Source: Siminovitchia terrae (GTDB lineage: Bacteria; Bacillota; Bacilli; Bacillales; Bacillaceae_C). From it: DNA of 37,093 nt. The stretch is from the NCBI RefSeq assembly GCF_003605405.2, contig NZ_QYTW02000041.1, forward strand, positions 1 through 37,093. Reading direction: 5' to 3'. This document shows positions 7,697 through 15,678 of the stretch, one piece after another (positions within the stretch are counted from its first letter, which is position 1; each line of letters opens with the position of its first letter). Below the pieces are notes generated by a model. It worked only from the letters and a program-made list of their open reading frames with translations, was not told where the DNA came from and did no database searches. Both the position numbers and the translations under genes were made by a program.

Positions 7697-8320
7697 TCAA
7701 TTCGCCTCCACAATTTGCATTTTAAGAGACGTAACTTTAAACCCGTTTACGGGAGCCATATCCTGAGAGCAGGTTGAGCAGGCAATGACAACCTCTTCAA
7801 GCGCCCTTAGACGGACATAGTCGCCGGGCTTGGATAACGGTTCATGGATTTCATAATCCCCTTGATCATCCAATACATTATTCATAAATAAGTTGATTGG
7901 ATCAGGAACCGATTCATTGCCTAAACCGAACTCCCTTAGTGCTTTATTCAAGTTATCATGGCAATTAGGATGGTCTTCCATGCCAAAGTCATTTTTATAG
8001 CGGTAATAGTCACATGCAGGGAAAAAGAAATCATGTTTTCCGACTGTATCTTCAACAAACGTCATTAGCGGGCGGCGTCTGTTACTGTATAAAGCATCCC
8101 CTGGCTTCAAGCGAATACTGCTGAGGGAAGCCCTCATATGAACAGGTGAGACAAATTCCTTTGGGTCATTTCTGTTGAAACAAACAAAGTCACCGACCTG
8201 CTTTCCTTCCATATCGATGATAATCAGTTCTTCCCCTGGTTTTAACAGTGCTCCCCTGCCTTCATACGGAGGAATAATTATTTCTTCCCTGATTCGTTCC
8301 TGCGCTGAATTCACCACCAA
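7697..8320 (-). CDS. DUF1989 / urea carboxylase-associated family protein
   Basis: A 207-residue protein of the DUF1989 family. Members in guanidine-degradation operons form the carboxyguanidine deiminase (CgdAB); others accompany urea carboxylase. Family hallmarks visible here: VSPVHMRAS, CDYYRYK, HPNCHDNLNKAL, DPINLFMN, KPGDYVRLRA and the Cys-rich CSTCSQDMAPVNG. Only one paralogue is present, whereas CgdA and CgdB normally occur as a pair, and no urea/guanidine carboxylase is nearby. The start is TTG at 8320 or the next GTGs (8317, 8314); a GAGGTG lies upstream. It is coupled to the downstream M20 gene. It probably hydrolyses a C-N bond in the BMC pathway. Confidence 0.85.
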   Translation of the reverse strand: MVVNSAQERIREEIIIPPYEGRGALLKPGEELIIIDMEGKQVGDFVCFNRNDPKEFVSPVHMRASLSSIRLKPGDALYSNRRRPLMTFVEDTVGKHDFFFPACDYYRYKNDFGMEDHPNCHDNLNKALREFGLGNESVPDPINLFMNNVLDDQGDYEIHEPLSKPGDYVRLRALEEVVIACSTCSQDMAPVNGFKVTSLKMQIVEAN

Positions 8321-8342
8321 AAAACACCTCTTCCCTGGTTGT

Positions 8343-9026
8343 TTAATCGATAAATAAAGCTACAGCTCTGATTGGCGATCCTGTCCCTTCCCTGATCTTG
8401 AGCGGCAAACCGAAATATAGGAAACGCATTCCGGCAACCTGATCTAAGTTGATAAGGTTTTCCGTATTGGATATTCCGTACTCCCGGCAGACTAAATGGC
8501 CTGAATACCGTTCATCCTTCGGATTGTCAACAGAAGGAGAATCAATGCCAATATTGACTACACCTCTCTCAGCAAGCCATTTAGCCCCTTCGTAATTAAG
8601 GCCTGTATAGCGCGTTAGCCACTCATCTGTTCCAAACTTTCGGTTATAATGACCTGTATACAAAAGGACAATGTCTCCTTTTTCAAGAACTTGCTGTGAT
8701 TTTTGTAGTGCAGACTCCAGATCACTGGGCGTGATATAGCCATCCGGAGATACATGCGACACATCCAGACAGACAGCAGGACCATAATAATATTCAAGAG
8801 GCATATCGTTTATATATTTGCCGTTTGGATCGAATTCGTACGTAGCGTCGGTATGTGTGCCGCCATGCTCGTTAATTAAGATATTATTTGTGGCAAATTC
8901 GAAACCTATTTTTTTCAAACTTTCTTCATGAGAAATGTTCTGCCATATATGTGTGGGCTGATGCAGTGGAAATATCGGCATGCCCTGATAAATTTCCTGT
9001 GAAAGGTCAATCAGTCTGATACCCAT
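8343..9026 (-). CDS. Cyclase/kynurenine-formamidase-like metal-dependent hydrolase (PF04199)
   Basis: About 227 residues counted from the ATG at 9026 (MGIRLIDLSQEIYQGM), chosen because AAGGAGG lies 9 nt upstream. The longer frame would run back into the adenine deaminase gene. The family opens cyclic or formyl amides (KynB, isatin hydrolase and relatives) using a metal bound by an HxGTHxDxxxH motif. Here the motif reads HGGTHTDATYEF, so the last His appears replaced by Glu, which is unusual. The later segments GDIVLLYTGHY and NIGIDSPSVDNP fit the family. It sits 16 nt after the adenine deaminase stop. It probably acts on an intermediate of the BMC pathway; substrate unknown. Confidence 0.87.
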   Translation of the reverse strand: MGIRLIDLSQEIYQGMPIFPLHQPTHIWQNISHEESLKKIGFEFATNNILINEHGGTHTDATYEFDPNGKYINDMPLEYYYGPAVCLDVSHVSPDGYITPSDLESALQKSQQVLEKGDIVLLYTGHYNRKFGTDEWLTRYTGLNYEGAKWLAERGVVNIGIDSPSVDNPKDERYSGHLVCREYGISNTENLINLDQVAGMRFLYFGLPLKIREGTGSPIRAVALFID

Positions 9027-9042
9027 TTCAGCTGCCTCCTTC

Positions 9043-10854
9043 CTATTCCACAACCGGGGAAAGTACTTCAAATTTATTTACATCGATTAACCCCATGTCC
9101 GTAATCTTCCATTCCGGGCTGGTGACAAGTGACCAGAAGGACAAATGCATGAATGGTACAGGTATCCCGCATCCCAGCTCGGATTCCGCTAGTCTTGTCA
9201 GTTCTGTGATTTTTTCACTCACTTCTTGTCCGCTCAATTCATCCGTAATTAAGCCCCCAACTCTCAACGGAAGGTCTCCGACTACTTTGCCGTCTTTAAT
9301 CATCGCGATTCCTCCATCCATCGAGATGACCCTGTTTACGGCCGTCACCATGTCTTCATAATTGGTGCCTGTAACAATAATATTGTGTGTATCATGAGCC
9401 ACACTTTCCGCGATTGCCCCACTTTGAAGCTTAAAGCCATTCAAAAATGCTTTTCCAATATTTCCAGTCCTTCCATGTCTTTCAACAACAATGAGTGGGA
9501 GAACATCCTGTTGAAGGCACGGTTGAACAACACCGTTGGAAACGTTCAGATTGAATTCCTGCGCACTTGTCAGGTTTTGGAACGGAATAGCAACTATTGA
9601 GCGGACGCGAGCACGGCTTCCATTCGCTTTAATGTGAAGGTCTTCCACCTTGACATGTCCTCTTTTAACAGACTTCTTAACACTTTCAGGATAAGTATAT
9701 GAACCAAAGTCAATCGTCAATTCTCCTCTTTCCGCTGCCAGATTTCCGCTGAGATAAACCTGGTCAATGATCATTTCATTCAAGTTGCTGATAATCGCAA
9801 TATTAGCACGCTTGCCCGGAGCCAAGATTCCGACATCTTTAAATCCAAAGTGAGTTGCCGGATTGATTGTCCCCATTTGGATCGCTTCGACCGGGTCTAC
9901 TCCTTGGGCGATTGTACGTCTAATAATGTCATTCATATGACCGTCCTTCAGCAAATCCTCCGGAACCATGTCATCCGAGACAAGGATCGCACGTCTTGAA
10001 TCCATTCCTTCTTCAGTGATAGCCCGGATACATTCGGCCATATTTCTTTGGGAAGAGCCTTCCCTCATAAACACACTGACTCCGTAGCGAAGCTTTTCCA
10101 TCATTTCTTCTTTTGTTGTTGTTTCGTGGCATGATACATGCCCGCCTCCGCTGATGATATGCGCAGCGAGCTCTTTTCCGAATAAAGCTGGAGCATTTCC
10201 TTCAACCGTTTTGCCGATACTTTCAGCATAGGATACTGCCGCAACGAGATCATCGATCAGTTCAGGTGCATTCTCATAAACTGGTCCGATATTACTAAAG
10301 CTTTGAATCTCTCCGATTCCCTGAACATAAGGATCATTTAGTAGCTCTTCCATGTGGGAGGAATTCACATCAAAGCCGGCGGTTTCAAGCCCGGGAGCAT
10401 CCGGTACAGCACAAGGTACGGTAAAATAAATCTGATTTGGCAAGGTCTTGGCTTCCTTAATCATTTCCTGCATACCGTGAACTCCCAAAACGTTCCCAAT
10501 TTCATGCGGGTCAGCTACGATAGTAGTGGTACCTGTAGGTATGGATAAACGAGAAAATTCCGTACAAGTTAACATCGCGCTCTCAAAGTGCATGTGTGAA
10601 TCAATAAAACCGGGCGATATAAACTTTCCTTTAACAGTTTCAACTTTCGTCCTGCTGCCGATCAAAGCGCTAGCGTCTCCAACCATCAGTATGTACTCGC
10701 CTTTTATTGCCACATCCGCTTCATATATTTCCCTTGTAACCGTATTGATCACATAACCGTCCTTTAGTACAATATCCGCATACTGATTGGAATCTAGGAG
10801 GACATCGATCAGCTTTCGATACTGAACGGCCTTCTTTATATTTTCAGCCTTCAT
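9043..10854 (-). CDS. adeC: Adenine deaminase
   Basis: A 603-residue member of the adenine deaminase family (adenine to hypoxanthine plus ammonia), slightly longer than B. subtilis AdeC (about 577). Motifs: FIDSHMHFESAML, TTTIVADPHEIGNVLG, GGGHVSCHETTTKEEM, SVFMREGSS, and the C-terminal HDTHNIIVTGTN and DGGIAMIKDGKVVGDLPLRVGG. The N-terminus has an extra amphipathic stretch (ENIKKAVQYRKLIDVLLDS), which could be an encapsulation helix, although AdeC proteins often begin with a helix. It follows the BMC-P gene by 26 nt. Its presence among shell genes argues for a purine-related or similar amino-heterocycle substrate. Confidence 0.92.
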   Translation of the reverse strand: MKAENIKKAVQYRKLIDVLLDSNQYADIVLKDGYVINTVTREIYEADVAIKGEYILMVGDASALIGSRTKVETVKGKFISPGFIDSHMHFESAMLTCTEFSRLSIPTGTTTIVADPHEIGNVLGVHGMQEMIKEAKTLPNQIYFTVPCAVPDAPGLETAGFDVNSSHMEELLNDPYVQGIGEIQSFSNIGPVYENAPELIDDLVAAVSYAESIGKTVEGNAPALFGKELAAHIISGGGHVSCHETTTKEEMMEKLRYGVSVFMREGSSQRNMAECIRAITEEGMDSRRAILVSDDMVPEDLLKDGHMNDIIRRTIAQGVDPVEAIQMGTINPATHFGFKDVGILAPGKRANIAIISNLNEMIIDQVYLSGNLAAERGELTIDFGSYTYPESVKKSVKRGHVKVEDLHIKANGSRARVRSIVAIPFQNLTSAQEFNLNVSNGVVQPCLQQDVLPLIVVERHGRTGNIGKAFLNGFKLQSGAIAESVAHDTHNIIVTGTNYEDMVTAVNRVISMDGGIAMIKDGKVVGDLPLRVGGLITDELSGQEVSEKITELTRLAESELGCGIPVPFMHLSFWSLVTSPEWKITDMGLIDVNKFEVLSPVVE

Positions 10855-10880
10855 ATTTCACTCTCCACCCTTCTCCTCTC

Positions 10881-11144
10881 TCATTCCAAACTATCTATAA
10901 TTCCTACTATCGCTGCATCCACAGGAGCTTCCTTGTTCTGAATGGCTCTTGATGCCATACTTCCCTTGACAAAGATGACTTTTTCGCCGATTCCTGCGCC
11001 GACTGTATCAACGGTAATAATGGGCTGAGAATCCAATGGGATGCCATCTAGGCCGATTGGCTGTGTAACCAGTAACTTTGTCCCTACTAACCTCTCATCT
11101 TTTCTAGTTGCTGTGACTCTCCCAACTACGATTCCCATTTCCAT
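10881..11144 (-). CDS. BMC-P vertex pentamer shell protein (EutN/CcmL family)
   Basis: About 87 residues from the ATG at 11144 (MEMGIVVGRV), which has GGGAG 7 nt upstream. EutN/CcmL proteins form the pentamers that cap the vertices of microcompartment shells. Signatures: the start MGIVVGRVTATRKDERLVGTK, the central VDTVGAGIGEKVIFVKGS, and the end VDAAIVGIIDSLE. The gene starts inside the 3' end of the flavoprotein-like gene (41-nt overlap), so the two are probably translationally coupled. It is the only pentamer gene in the locus. Together with three BMC-H genes, it shows that a closed shell can be built. Confidence 0.95.
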   Translation of the reverse strand: MEMGIVVGRVTATRKDERLVGTKLLVTQPIGLDGIPLDSQPIITVDTVGAGIGEKVIFVKGSMASRAIQNKEAPVDAAIVGIIDSLE

Positions 11145-11913
11145 AGAGTTCTCCCGCCCTTTCTTCGCAGATTTCAATTCGATATTCCTGCGCAGCATCT
11201 CGTGCCAACGGTGTGATGATTATTCCCTGTCCTACCTGAATGAACCGTTCTCCTGCTTCTGCATGTCGTTTAATCATTTCAGCAGTTATGACCTGTTTGT
11301 CTTTTTTCAAAGAGGCTGGTTTAAAATATGTTTGAAGTTGTTCAGCGTTTTTGATCAACTGAAGCCCGAAGCCTCCCAGCTGCTGAAGTCGTTTTTTCAT
11401 TTCATGTTTTAAAAAAGGGGAACCTTGGTTCAAACCCGCCTCCTTCCAAATGAAATGGTAAGGATCTGCCCCGGCAGAGTTTGCACTAACTTTCTTTCCA
11501 CTCATCAATGCCCATAATAAGAGTCTGATAGGAGTCTGTTTATCATTGAAATTTAATAAGTCCGATACTGTAGAAAAAGGCAAGACCGGGATGTAAAAAT
11601 AGTCCACTTTCTCTTTCCGCCTTTCTGCCTCCTCCAATGAGATCCAATCATCGACTCCTGCTTTGCAGGCAAGGGCTGAAAGATTTAGATGATGATCAAG
11701 AACCCGCTGATCGGGGCATACCTGAATTCTTAAATGTCTGCCGTAACTCTCCTTTAATTCTTTTAAACCTTTTAAGCCTTCATCCATCCCATTCATATGA
11801 TAGAAAAGGAGAGCAAGCACTGTTTTGGGGCGTGCCTCAATGCTGCTCATATTTCTGTAAAACAGCTCATGCAAAGTCGACTCTGCCAAAGCGCTTTGCC
11901 GGTTTACTAGCAC
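11104..11913 (-). CDS. BMC-associated flavoprotein-like protein (HFCD-type, divergent)
   Basis: A 269-residue protein with a GTG start preceded by AAGG. The middle (YFYIPVLPFSTVSDLLNF and LLLWALMSGKKVSA) resembles the P-x-S-x-x-T...ALxxGKxV layout of flavin-binding Cys-decarboxylase-like (PF02441) proteins that accompany several BMC types. The C-terminal GIIITPLARDAAQEY matches the TPxARD-type tail of BMC-associated accessory proteins. Typical flavin-contact residues are poorly conserved, so it may be a degenerate or structural member. The gene lies between a BMC-H gene (2-nt gap) and the BMC-P gene (overlap). The family call is an inference; UbiX is encoded separately nearby. Confidence 0.65.
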   Translation of the reverse strand: MLVNRQSALAESTLHELFYRNMSSIEARPKTVLALLFYHMNGMDEGLKGLKELKESYGRHLRIQVCPDQRVLDHHLNLSALACKAGVDDWISLEEAERRKEKVDYFYIPVLPFSTVSDLLNFNDKQTPIRLLLWALMSGKKVSANSAGADPYHFIWKEAGLNQGSPFLKHEMKKRLQQLGGFGLQLIKNAEQLQTYFKPASLKKDKQVITAEMIKRHAEAGERFIQVGQGIIITPLARDAAQEYRIEICEERAGELYGNGNRSWESHSN

Positions 11914-11915
11914 CC

Positions 11916-12197
11916 TTATTCACCTTTTGAAAGAAGCGCACGCTCAACCTCACTGTGCGGTCTTGGAATAACATGGACACTAACGAGCTCCCCTACACGG
12001 CTTGCTGCGTCCGCACCTGCATCCGTCGCAGCTTTGACCGCACCTACATCTCCTCGTACCATAACTGTTACGAGTCCAAATCCTACTTTTTCATAACCGC
12101 AAATTTCTACGTTTGCTGCCTTTACCATCGCATCTGCCGCTTCAACCGCACCTACCAGCCCCTTTGTTTCCACCAATCCTAAAGCTTCTCCACCCAT
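11916..12197 (-). CDS. BMC-H hexameric shell protein
   Basis: A 93-residue single-BMC-domain protein, the facet tile of microcompartments. The start [20 protein letters not shown], the middle [20 protein letters not shown] and the end [10 protein letters not shown] are textbook PduA/EutM-type segments. The pore-loop region (YEKVGFGL) is glycine-containing, as in small-molecule-permeable tiles. It follows the tailed BMC-H gene and precedes the flavoprotein-like gene in the same transcript. Confidence in the family is very high; the transported metabolite is unknown. Confidence 0.97.
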   Translation of the reverse strand: MGGEALGLVETKGLVGAVEAADAMVKAANVEICGYEKVGFGLVTVMVRGDVGAVKAATDAGADAASRVGELVSVHVIPRPHSEVERALLSKGE

Positions 12198-12225
12198 ATG
12201 AAAACCCTCCTATATTTAAAATTAT

Positions 12226-12696
12226 TTATGCTTTCTTGTCTCCGTCCCCTTTTCTAGCTTCACCCTTTGTATCAGCTTCACTGACTGTATCTTTATCTTT
12301 TGACTGGACCTTCCTTGATTTTGAGCTCCCCGCAGACTTACTTATTTTCTTTTTCAATTCAGCAGGTGGCCGGGCTTCATCTTGAGATTTCTTTTCAGTG
12401 CTTTCTCTAATCAAGAATTTACTCAACAACTTTTGACTTACTTCTGAGTGAGCTCTTGGAATAACATCAGTTGAAATGATCTTTCCGATCAATTCTCCCT
12501 GCTTTCTGCCTGCGTCCACGGCTGACTTGACGGCTGCAACATCGCCGGAAAGATGTATGGTTACCCCAACATATCCGCCGACTCCTATCACCTTTTCCAT
12601 ACCAATAATCTCCACATCTGCCGCCTTCACCGCAGCGTCTGCCGCCGAAATTGCTGTCGTATAACCAACAGTCTCAATCAGTCCTAATGCAAACAA
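12226..12696 (-). CDS. BMC-H shell protein with a charged, disordered C-terminal tail
   Basis: A 156-residue protein. Residues 1-95 form a BMC domain (FALGLIETVGYTTAISAAD; GVGGYVGVTIHLSGDVAAVK; STDVIPRAHSEV). Residues about 100-156 form a Lys/Ser/Glu/Asp-rich, probably unstructured tail (for example KKKISKSAGSSKSRKVQSK). Such tails occur in PduK-like and some CcmK-like tiles and may bind cargo or sit on one face of the shell. TTG start, with AAAGGAGG 9 nt upstream. It sits between the 311-residue gene and a standard BMC-H gene. The composition of the tail differs from the rest of the operon. Confidence 0.94.
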   Translation of the reverse strand: MFALGLIETVGYTTAISAADAAVKAADVEIIGMEKVIGVGGYVGVTIHLSGDVAAVKSAVDAGRKQGELIGKIISTDVIPRAHSEVSQKLLSKFLIRESTEKKSQDEARPPAELKKKISKSAGSSKSRKVQSKDKDTVSEADTKGEARKGDGDKKA

Positions 12697-12744
12697 TCAC
12701 CCCATCCTCCTTTCCGGACTAAATTGTTATCTTGTCTGCGCTTT

Positions 12745-13680
12745 TCAGCTTATCAGCCTGCCTGCTTCTTTCTTCAGCTCCGTAACAAGCTCGGAAATGA
12801 CATGATAGTTTCCTTTCAATAACAGGTACTTTTCCTCAATTTCATAGTCTATTCCAGTATTCTCAAAGTTTTTCAGCAAGGAATCCATCAACACAATACT
12901 GGTGTAATACGGTACTCCTTCCAAGATGGCAATCGCATCGACCGATAGGCTGATATTGAGCTGTTTCGTCAACCATGGGCTTGGAGATATGATTGTATAT
13001 GATTCAAAATGTTTTAAAGCGCGCCTGTTAAGCTTTTGATAGATTTCATTCATGACCCTTTCAAGCCTGTCGACATCATCATCATAAAATTCAGCAGTAA
13101 AAGGTGCATCACCGCCCCTTTCCCATGATATGTAAAACTTGATGTCCTGGTTGTCACGAATGATTTCATTGACCACCAAAAGATAACTGGGCAGACATTC
13201 AGGCATTTTAACTGCACCTATCGCCGCTCTATTTAACGGCCGCTGGAAGCTTCCCATCAGTTTCTGTGAAAGAGTCGGGAAAAACCATACACAGCCGCCG
13301 TTTCTAGTATGCCCGATGATTTTGGCAGATTTCGTTTGCTTGTGATCGCCTCTTGCTGGTTCAGCGCTTTTTCTTGATACCTTCCCTTGTGCCATGGAAA
13401 TCGATCTGAGCCTTGATATGGACTCCTCATTGAAATGTTTATCCGATAATCCATTTGGTCGGCTTTGAACTGCAGCTTTTTTATTGCCAATAGATGACGG
13501 CCTTGATTCTTCCAGCACGGAAAGCCTTTGCTCTTGTTTTAACTGCTGGTAGTTTGGCCTTTTAATATCACTGAGAGATACGTTGGCAGGCGGCCTGTTC
13601 TTGTTATTCACGCTATTCGTCATGATCATTTTATTTCCTTGAAGGACCTCCTGCACTACCTGCTTCATCACATCTGACAA
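12745..13680 (-). CDS. Unrecognised BMC-locus protein: encapsulation-like N-helix, linker, possible divergent tandem BMC fold
   Basis: A 311-residue protein that I do not recognise by family. The TTG start has AAGGAGG upstream. The N-terminus (SDVMKQVVQEVLQG) has the amphipathic pattern of BMC encapsulation peptides. Residues about 20-125 are Ser/Arg/Lys/Gln-rich and probably disordered. The C-terminal half has two segments whose spacing suggests degenerate BMC domains: RAAIGAVKMPECLPSYLLVV...DDDVDRLERVMNEI and VDAIAILEGVPYYTSIVLMD...YHVISELVTELKKEAG. It could therefore be a divergent BMC-T-like tile or a scaffold that ties cargo to the shell. Both readings are inference. It is flanked by BMC-H genes, with repeat copy 2 directly upstream. 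Confidence 0.7.
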   Translation of the reverse strand: MSDVMKQVVQEVLQGNKMIMTNSVNNKNRPPANVSLSDIKRPNYQQLKQEQRLSVLEESRPSSIGNKKAAVQSRPNGLSDKHFNEESISRLRSISMAQGKVSRKSAEPARGDHKQTKSAKIIGHTRNGGCVWFFPTLSQKLMGSFQRPLNRAAIGAVKMPECLPSYLLVVNEIIRDNQDIKFYISWERGGDAPFTAEFYDDDVDRLERVMNEIYQKLNRRALKHFESYTIISPSPWLTKQLNISLSVDAIAILEGVPYYTSIVLMDSLLKNFENTGIDYEIEEKYLLLKGNYHVISELVTELKKEAGRLIS

Positions 13681-13696
13681 CTTTTACACCTCCTTA

Positions 13697-13889
13697 TCAA
13701 ATGCGCCTTGGCGTATTTGCGCCCAGATTTTATCGAGCTTCGCTCGATAAATTTCCTCTGAAAATCTGTGGCATCCGCCGGAGGCTTTAACTTTATTCAG
13801 CCGGAGTTTGAACCCCCACTGAATGGAATACCAATAGGCATTCATCTCACCACTTACTGAAGTCGGAGACTTCTGCTGAATGGAGTTAA
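13697..13889 (+). repeat. 192-bp structured repeat, copy 2
   Basis: Fills the gap between a BMC-H gene and the 311-residue gene. Same order of hairpins as copy 1, with the second stem loop reading GAGC-TTC-GCTC. Its right end (GGAGTTAA) contains the stop codon of the BMC-H gene; its left end lies just before the AAGGAGG of the next gene. Confidence 0.9.
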
Positions 13890-14149
13890 AGAATCTTTTT
13901 TAGCTCAGGATGTGGTCGTGGAATGACATTTGATGAAATCAGCTCTCCTCCGGCAATTTCATGGGCAAGCCGTCCAATTTCCACGGCGGATTTTACATCC
14001 GCAACATCTCCTTCTACAATGACAGTTACCAGGCCGGACCCGACCCTTTTCAAGTCAACCAATGAAATATTCGCTGCTTTTGCCATTGAATCCAGCGCCT
14101 CTATCGCTGCCGTCAGTCCCCTTGTTTCCACTAATCCTATTGCACTCAT
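13886..14149 (-). CDS. BMC-H hexameric shell protein
   Basis: An 87-residue single BMC-domain tile. Diagnostic segments: [40 protein letters not shown] and [14 protein letters not shown]. It is the first shell gene in transcription order and follows ubiD after a 180-nt gap that holds a large inverted repeat. Its TAA stop is provided by the edge of repeat copy 2, so the last residues may have been set by that insertion. Sequence differences from the other two BMC-H proteins suggest mixed hexamer types in one shell. Confidence 0.96.
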   Translation of the reverse strand: MSAIGLVETRGLTAAIEALDSMAKAANISLVDLKRVGSGLVTVIVEGDVADVKSAVEIGRLAHEIAGGELISSNVIPRPHPELKKIL

Positions 14150-14187
14150 CCAGTCTCACCCGCCTTTGCCTCATGGCTTATAGTGCG

Positions 14188-14326
14188 TGTTCAAAAGTTG
14201 CCAAAAGCAATAAAGTTGAGGCGGCTTGTTTTATGCAGCGGATTGTATGCTTTTTGATACATGAATAGTACAGAAACAAGCCAACGAAGAAAGTTTGCCT
14301 CTTATTATTTGGTGACTTTTTGAACA
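14188..14326. repeat. Long imperfect inverted repeat between ubiD and a BMC-H gene
   Basis: Outer arms TGTTCAAAA (14188-14196) and TTTTGAACA (14318-14326) and inner arms GGCTTGTTT (14223-14231) and AAACAAGCC (14274-14282) are perfect. Partly matching sequence between them (GCCAAAAGCAATAA with TTATTATTTGGTG) extends the stem. It could be a small MITE-like element or an mRNA structure separating the enzyme and shell parts of the operon. Confidence 0.7.
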
Positions 14327-14331
14327 TCCTC

Positions 14332-15678
14332 TTATAAATAATCATTCAAATCAATATCAATAGGGACAGACGTTCTTCTGAACATCTCTTTTTCGGAGAG
14401 CGGGTATGTTGCATCTATCCCCATTTTGGCAGATACGCCTCGTAAATTATGTGATGATTCCAAGGGAGAGCCTTTTGCTCCAGGAATAATGAACACATCT
14501 TGATCGGCCTGGCAGCGAGTAGCAATCGCCCACTCGACATCCTGAGGATTAAAAATATCGACATCGTCATCAACAACAACGACATGTTTCAAATCTTTAT
14601 CACTTGCAAATGCGGCCATCGCAGTTTGTTTAGCATCGCCTTCCGTCCTCTTTTCGATTTGAATAATAGCATGCAGGCGTGCTGCAGCAGCCATCGTCAC
14701 ATGGACCGCTTTTACATTTTCTACTGTTTGTCTAACAGTGCTTAACAGCGTCATTTCACGAATAAGGCACATCGGTAGTCTTTCTTCCGAACTTGAGGGG
14801 AAAATGGTTTGGGAAATAGGATGATTCTGGTAGGTAATGGCCGTCATTTCAACAATAGGCTGAGGTTCGTTCCCGCCATAATAACCACCGAGCTCTCCGA
14901 AAGCTCCTTCCGGATCTCTTTCATACGGAAGTATTTTTCCTTCCAAAACGATTTCGGCCTCTGCAAGAACTTCAATATCCACAGTCTTGCATTGAACCAC
15001 ATCCAGTGGTTGTCCGAGAAGCGCTCCGGACACATCCAATTTATCCGCATGAAATAATTGTGTACTGACCTGTGATGCCAACACAACTGCTGGAACTACT
15101 CCAAACATAACAGCGATTTCCATTGGTTCTCCTCTTTCTTCAAAATACGCGAATTGCCGATTCAGCTCGGGAGAAGTTATAACGATATTCGTTCTGTTTC
15201 CACCTATAAACTTCATCCTCCGAATGGATGTATACCTTTTCTTTCCTTCCAGATCTTTTACAACCAGAACGCCTGAAACATAATAGGCTCCGCAGTCTTC
15301 TGCATGAAAAATCGGTATTGGAAAAAAATCGTCTAAATCGAACGGAGGCAAAACAACGTTTTCGTGAACAGGTCCTGTAGGAACGAGCCTTGTAGGAAGA
15401 GGATTAATGATGGCATCAACCATCTTTGGAAGCAATTCCGTCTTATCGACACCCATGCTGTCAGCCATAAACTTCCGACTTCCCCCTAAGCCTGCGACCA
15501 TGGGAACAGAATAGCCTTGAACATTCTCAAACAGAACAGGCTGCTCCCCTTTCATGGCTCTGACGACAGCCCCCAGTTCATATTCGGGGCTGACCTCTTT
15601 TTGGATACGGTGCAACAATCCACGCTTGTCCCAATCAGTAAGTAGCTCTCTCAAATTAAGGGGATTCATTTTTCTCAC
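14332..15678 (-). CDS. ubiD: UbiD-family prenylated-FMN-dependent decarboxylase
   Basis: A 448-residue UbiD-like (de)carboxylase, which removes CO2 from aromatic, heteroaromatic or alpha,beta-unsaturated acids using prenylated FMN. Visible features: N-terminal helix LNLRELLTDWDKRG, SIRRMKFIGGNRTNIVI carrying the cofactor-contacting Arg, and ERDPEGAFGELGGYYGG carrying the two catalytic glutamates of the E-R-E triad. The GTG start at 15678 (or ATG at 15669) overlaps the end of ubiX, so the two are coupled. The length fits single-chain UbiD enzymes, with no BsdD-like third subunit. The substrate is unknown; the neighbours suggest an N-heterocyclic carboxylate. Confidence 0.93.
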   Translation of the reverse strand: MRKMNPLNLRELLTDWDKRGLLHRIQKEVSPEYELGAVVRAMKGEQPVLFENVQGYSVPMVAGLGGSRKFMADSMGVDKTELLPKMVDAIINPLPTRLVPTGPVHENVVLPPFDLDDFFPIPIFHAEDCGAYYVSGVLVVKDLEGKKRYTSIRRMKFIGGNRTNIVITSPELNRQFAYFEERGEPMEIAVMFGVVPAVVLASQVSTQLFHADKLDVSGALLGQPLDVVQCKTVDIEVLAEAEIVLEGKILPYERDPEGAFGELGGYYGGNEPQPIVEMTAITYQNHPISQTIFPSSSEERLPMCLIREMTLLSTVRQTVENVKAVHVTMAAAARLHAIIQIEKRTEGDAKQTAMAAFASDKDLKHVVVVDDDVDIFNPQDVEWAIATRCQADQDVFIIPGAKGSPLESSHNLRGVSAKMGIDATYPLSEKEMFRRTSVPIDIDLNDYL

